In this document: piece after piece, positions 61,987 to 64,000 of the stretch
Layout: each line of letters begins with the position of its first letter
How positions within the stretch are numbered: the stretch's first letter is position 1
Source: Aromatoleum buckelii
Lineage (GTDB): Bacteria > Pseudomonadota > Gammaproteobacteria > Burkholderiales > Rhodocyclaceae
NCBI RefSeq assembly: GCF_012910785.2
Contig: NZ_WTVH02000010.1
Location: 62,001-126,000, forward strand
Direction: 5' to 3'
DNA length: 64,000 nt
Made by a program: the position numbers and the translations under genes
Notes under the pieces: generated by a model
What the model was told of the DNA's origin: nothing
Seen by the model: the letters and a program-made list of their open reading frames with translations, nothing else
Databases searched by the model: none

Positions 61987-63444
61987 TCACTGCCCGCTTC
62001 CGGCCGTCCCTGCGCCTGTTGCGGCATCGCTGGCCGAGACGCGCCAGACAACATTGCCGACGTCGTCCGCAACGAGCAGCGCGCCGCGGCTGTCTATCGC
62101 GACGCCGACCGGACGGCCCTGCGCCTCGCCGTCGTCATTGACGAAGCCGGTCAGCACGTCGATCGGCTCGCCGGATGGAGCGCCATTGGAGAACGGGACG
62201 AAGACCACTTTGTAGCCGCTCGGCGGTCGCCGGTTCCACGAGCCGTGCAGGCCGATGAAGGCGCCGTCGCGGAACGGCGGCGGCAGCGCGCTTTTTTCGC
62301 CGAACACGAGCCCGAGGGCCGCACTGTGCGGCACCAGCGCGTAGTCCGGTTTGATCGCGCGGGCGACGAGTTCGGGGCGCGCCGGTTTGACCCGCTCGTC
62401 CACGTGTGCGCCGAAGTAGCTGTAAGGCCAGCCGTAGAAGCCGCCGTCGGCAACCGACGTCAGGAAGTCCGGCACGAGATCGCTGCCGAGTTCGTCGCGC
62501 TCGTTGACGACCGTCCACAGCTTGCCGGTCTGCGGCTCCCAGTCGAGGCCGTTCGGGTTGCGCAGGCCGCTCGCAAAAATGCGGTGCGCGCCGGTCGCCG
62601 GGTCGACTTCCCAGATCGCCGCGCGGCCGGATTCGGCGTCGATGCCGTGCTCGGCGACGTTGCTGTTCGAGCCGACCGTCACGTAGAGCCGCGTGCCGTG
62701 GGGGCTGGCGATGACGTTCTTCGTCCAGTGGTGGTTGCGGGGTCCGCCCGGCAGCGCGACGACCGGGACGCCGGCGGCGGCGATCTGCGTGTCGCCGTCG
62801 CGGTACGGAAAGCGCACCAGCGCGTCGGTGTTCGCGACATACAGGTCGCTGCCGACGAGCGTCATGCCGAACGGCGAGTTGAGCCCTTCGAGAAACGCGA
62901 ACCGCCCTTCGGCGACGCCATCGCCATCGGCATCGCGCAAGAGGGTGATGCGGTTCGCGCTCGGCACTGCCGCGCCGGCGCGCTTCATCACCTGCGCCAT
63001 GACCCAGCCTTTGATGCCCTGCCGGTCTTTCGGTCGCGGCGGCGCGTTGGTCTCGGCAACCAGCACGTCGCCGTTGGGCAGCACGTACAGCCAGCGCGGG
63101 TGGTCGAGGTCGCCGGCAAAAGCCTGGACGCGCGTTCCTGGCGCGCCGACGGGCTGCGCACCCGACGGCCAGCCGACTGCCGGCGCGATATCGACTGTCG
63201 GGATCAGCGACTTCGCCGGTGGCGGCAGCACCGGGTCGGGGCCGAGGCTCGCGGAAGGGGGCAGCCGCGCAGTCTCGGTGCACGCGGCGAGGCTCAGCGA
63301 GCACAGCAGCGCCAGGAGCGCCGGGCGGCCGGGAGGACGGCCCAAGGGGGGCGCCGCTACCGGCCCGGCGCCGGGCACTGTTCCCTTTCGCCAGTCATGC
63401 CGGGCGCGGCGCGCCACCGTCGGCGTGATATCGGAATCTGTCAT
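61987..63444 (-). CDS. PQQ-type sorbosone/glucose dehydrogenase-like lipoprotein
   Basis: 485 residues. A hydrophobic stretch ending in LAAC (lipobox, near residue 54) suggests a lipoprotein, though it is preceded by an unusually long N-terminal extension. The rest is a six-bladed beta-propeller of the GSDH/sorbosone-dehydrogenase family (FASGLRNPNGLDW, GLHGSWNRRPPSGYKVVFV, GRPVGVAIDSRGALLVADD). It may oxidise a sugar with PQQ in the periplasm, but many family members have no proven activity. It faces two PRC-barrel genes. Confidence 0.82.
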   Translation of the reverse strand: MTDSDITPTVARRARHDWRKGTVPGAGPVAAPPLGRPPGRPALLALLCSLSLAACTETARLPPSASLGPDPVLPPPAKSLIPTVDIAPAVGWPSGAQPVGAPGTRVQAFAGDLDHPRWLYVLPNGDVLVAETNAPPRPKDRQGIKGWVMAQVMKRAGAAVPSANRITLLRDADGDGVAEGRFAFLEGLNSPFGMTLVGSDLYVANTDALVRFPYRDGDTQIAAAGVPVVALPGGPRNHHWTKNVIASPHGTRLYVTVGSNSNVAEHGIDAESGRAAIWEVDPATGAHRIFASGLRNPNGLDWEPQTGKLWTVVNERDELGSDLVPDFLTSVADGGFYGWPYSYFGAHVDERVKPARPELVARAIKPDYALVPHSAALGLVFGEKSALPPPFRDGAFIGLHGSWNRRPPSGYKVVFVPFSNGAPSGEPIDVLTGFVNDDGEAQGRPVGVAIDSRGALLVADDVGNVVWRVSASDAATGAGTAGSGQ

Positions 63445-63651
63445 GGTCTCGTCTCCTCGCCCGGCTCGGGGCGAAGCTCATGCAAGCGGCGTGCCGCTCG
63501 AATCGGGCATGGGGCTTGCCAATCGGACACCATGGTGCGGCCCGGCGCGCGCGGCGAAAGGATGCTGAAGGAGCCGGCACCGCGAATGACGACACCGTGA
63601 CCGCCGGACGGAGCGGTTTTCGCTGCAACCGGCGGACCGAAGGAGACCGCG

Positions 63652-64000
63652 ATGTTCTATCGACTGACGAAGCTGCAGGGTTACCCGATCGATGCTGTCG
63701 ACGGCACGATCGGCTGCGTCGAGGATGTGTACTTCGACGCCGAAGGATGGGGTGTGCGCTATTTTGTCGTCCGGTCCGGGGACTGGCTGCGCGAGCGCGA
63801 CGTGCTGATCTCGCCGCGCGCGCTTCGCCGGGGAGCCCGGAGTGGCGAGGCAATTGCGACGAGCCTGACGCGCGAGCAGGTCGAAAAGAGCCCGCCCGTC
63901 GCCACCGGCCACCCCATCTCGAGACATTACGAAATGGCGCATGCCGCCCATTATCGCGACGACTTTCACTGGAACGACCCGCCCAGCCGGGCCGGCGGCT
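63652..64000 (+). CDS. PRC-barrel protein, cut by the window end
   Basis: Starts MFYRLTKLQGYPIDAVDGTI with AAGGAGACC upstream and is open to the last base (116 codons visible). The first PRC-barrel domain and the linker (HPISRHYEMAHAAHY) parallel the gene at 61192, so the two are paralogues flanking the dehydrogenase-like gene. The second barrel presumably lies beyond the window. Confidence 0.85.
   Translation, partial: MFYRLTKLQGYPIDAVDGTIGCVEDVYFDAEGWGVRYFVVRSGDWLRERDVLISPRALRRGARSGEAIATSLTREQVEKSPPVATGHPISRHYEMAHAAHYRDDFHWNDPPSRAGG

Overview
The window looks like chromosomal DNA of a GC-rich, aromatic-degrading, probably denitrifying betaproteobacterium of the Azoarcus/Aromatoleum/Thauera group. 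This is inferred from gene content: a PadBCD-like molybdenum enzyme, a 2-aminobenzoyl-CoA monooxygenase/reductase, an indolepyruvate-oxidoreductase-like pair, a TRAP carrier and NnrS. No rRNA, tRNA or CRISPR array was seen.

Layout. 1-6.7 kb: leftward Cus-type copper/silver efflux operon (cusF-like, outer-membrane channel, cusB, cusA), with the same operator-like sequence in front of it and again at the window's left edge. 7.0-9.4 kb: fused 2-aminobenzoyl-CoA monooxygenase/reductase. 9.6-14.8 kb: Anbu peptidase, a BON protein with a very long GYGQQ-repeat region, an IS256-family transposase and a fused SpeD-SpeE. 15-22.7 kb: leftward signalling operon (CheB-CheR-PAS, PAS-GGDEF-EAL, CheB). The first gene is cut near its 3' end by a second IS256-type element with 8-bp target duplications. 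23.1-27.0 kb: three-subunit xanthine-dehydrogenase-family molybdenum hydroxylase, then a terminator. 27-36 kb: BON/START protein, AHSA1-like protein, two cobalamin genes, a copper-storage protein, a restriction-enzyme remnant beside a Fic gene with twin operators, two small exported proteins and a methyltransferase.

36.5-50.7 kb: PadBCD-like molybdenum enzyme, cyclase/isatin-hydrolase-family hydrolase, AraC-type regulator, FadH/OYE-like flavoenzyme and RidA. These are followed by a molybdenum-hydroxylase maturation set: MeaB-XdhC fusion, XdhC Rossmann domain, MoeA-MocA fusion and a U-type FeS scaffold. 50.7-53.2 kb: a small double-glycine peptide gene, a DUF4332-like gene behind a candidate sigma-54 promoter, and NnrS. 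53.3-60.0 kb: leftward TRAP transporter plus IorAB-like operon; iorA carries a one-base frameshift. 60.1-64 kb: short-chain dehydrogenase, two PRC-barrel genes and a sorbosone-dehydrogenase-like lipoprotein.

How it may fit together (inference). The two molybdenum-enzyme operons, 13.5 kb apart, share the bipartite sequence GGATAGGCG-N11-GGATAGC upstream, so they are probably co-regulated, perhaps by the AraC-type protein between the gene groups. The activities suggest a route through a bicyclic N-heteroaromatic such as indole: molybdenum hydroxylation to a lactam (oxindole), PadBCD-type oxidation of the CH2 next to a carbonyl (isatin), hydrolytic opening by the cyclase-family enzyme (isatinate), IorAB-type oxidative decarboxylation to 2-aminobenzoyl-CoA, and dearomatisation by the monooxygenase/reductase. 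This chain is a hypothesis. Each enzyme has other possible substrates, notably arylacetyl-CoA for PadBCD and arylpyruvates for IorAB.
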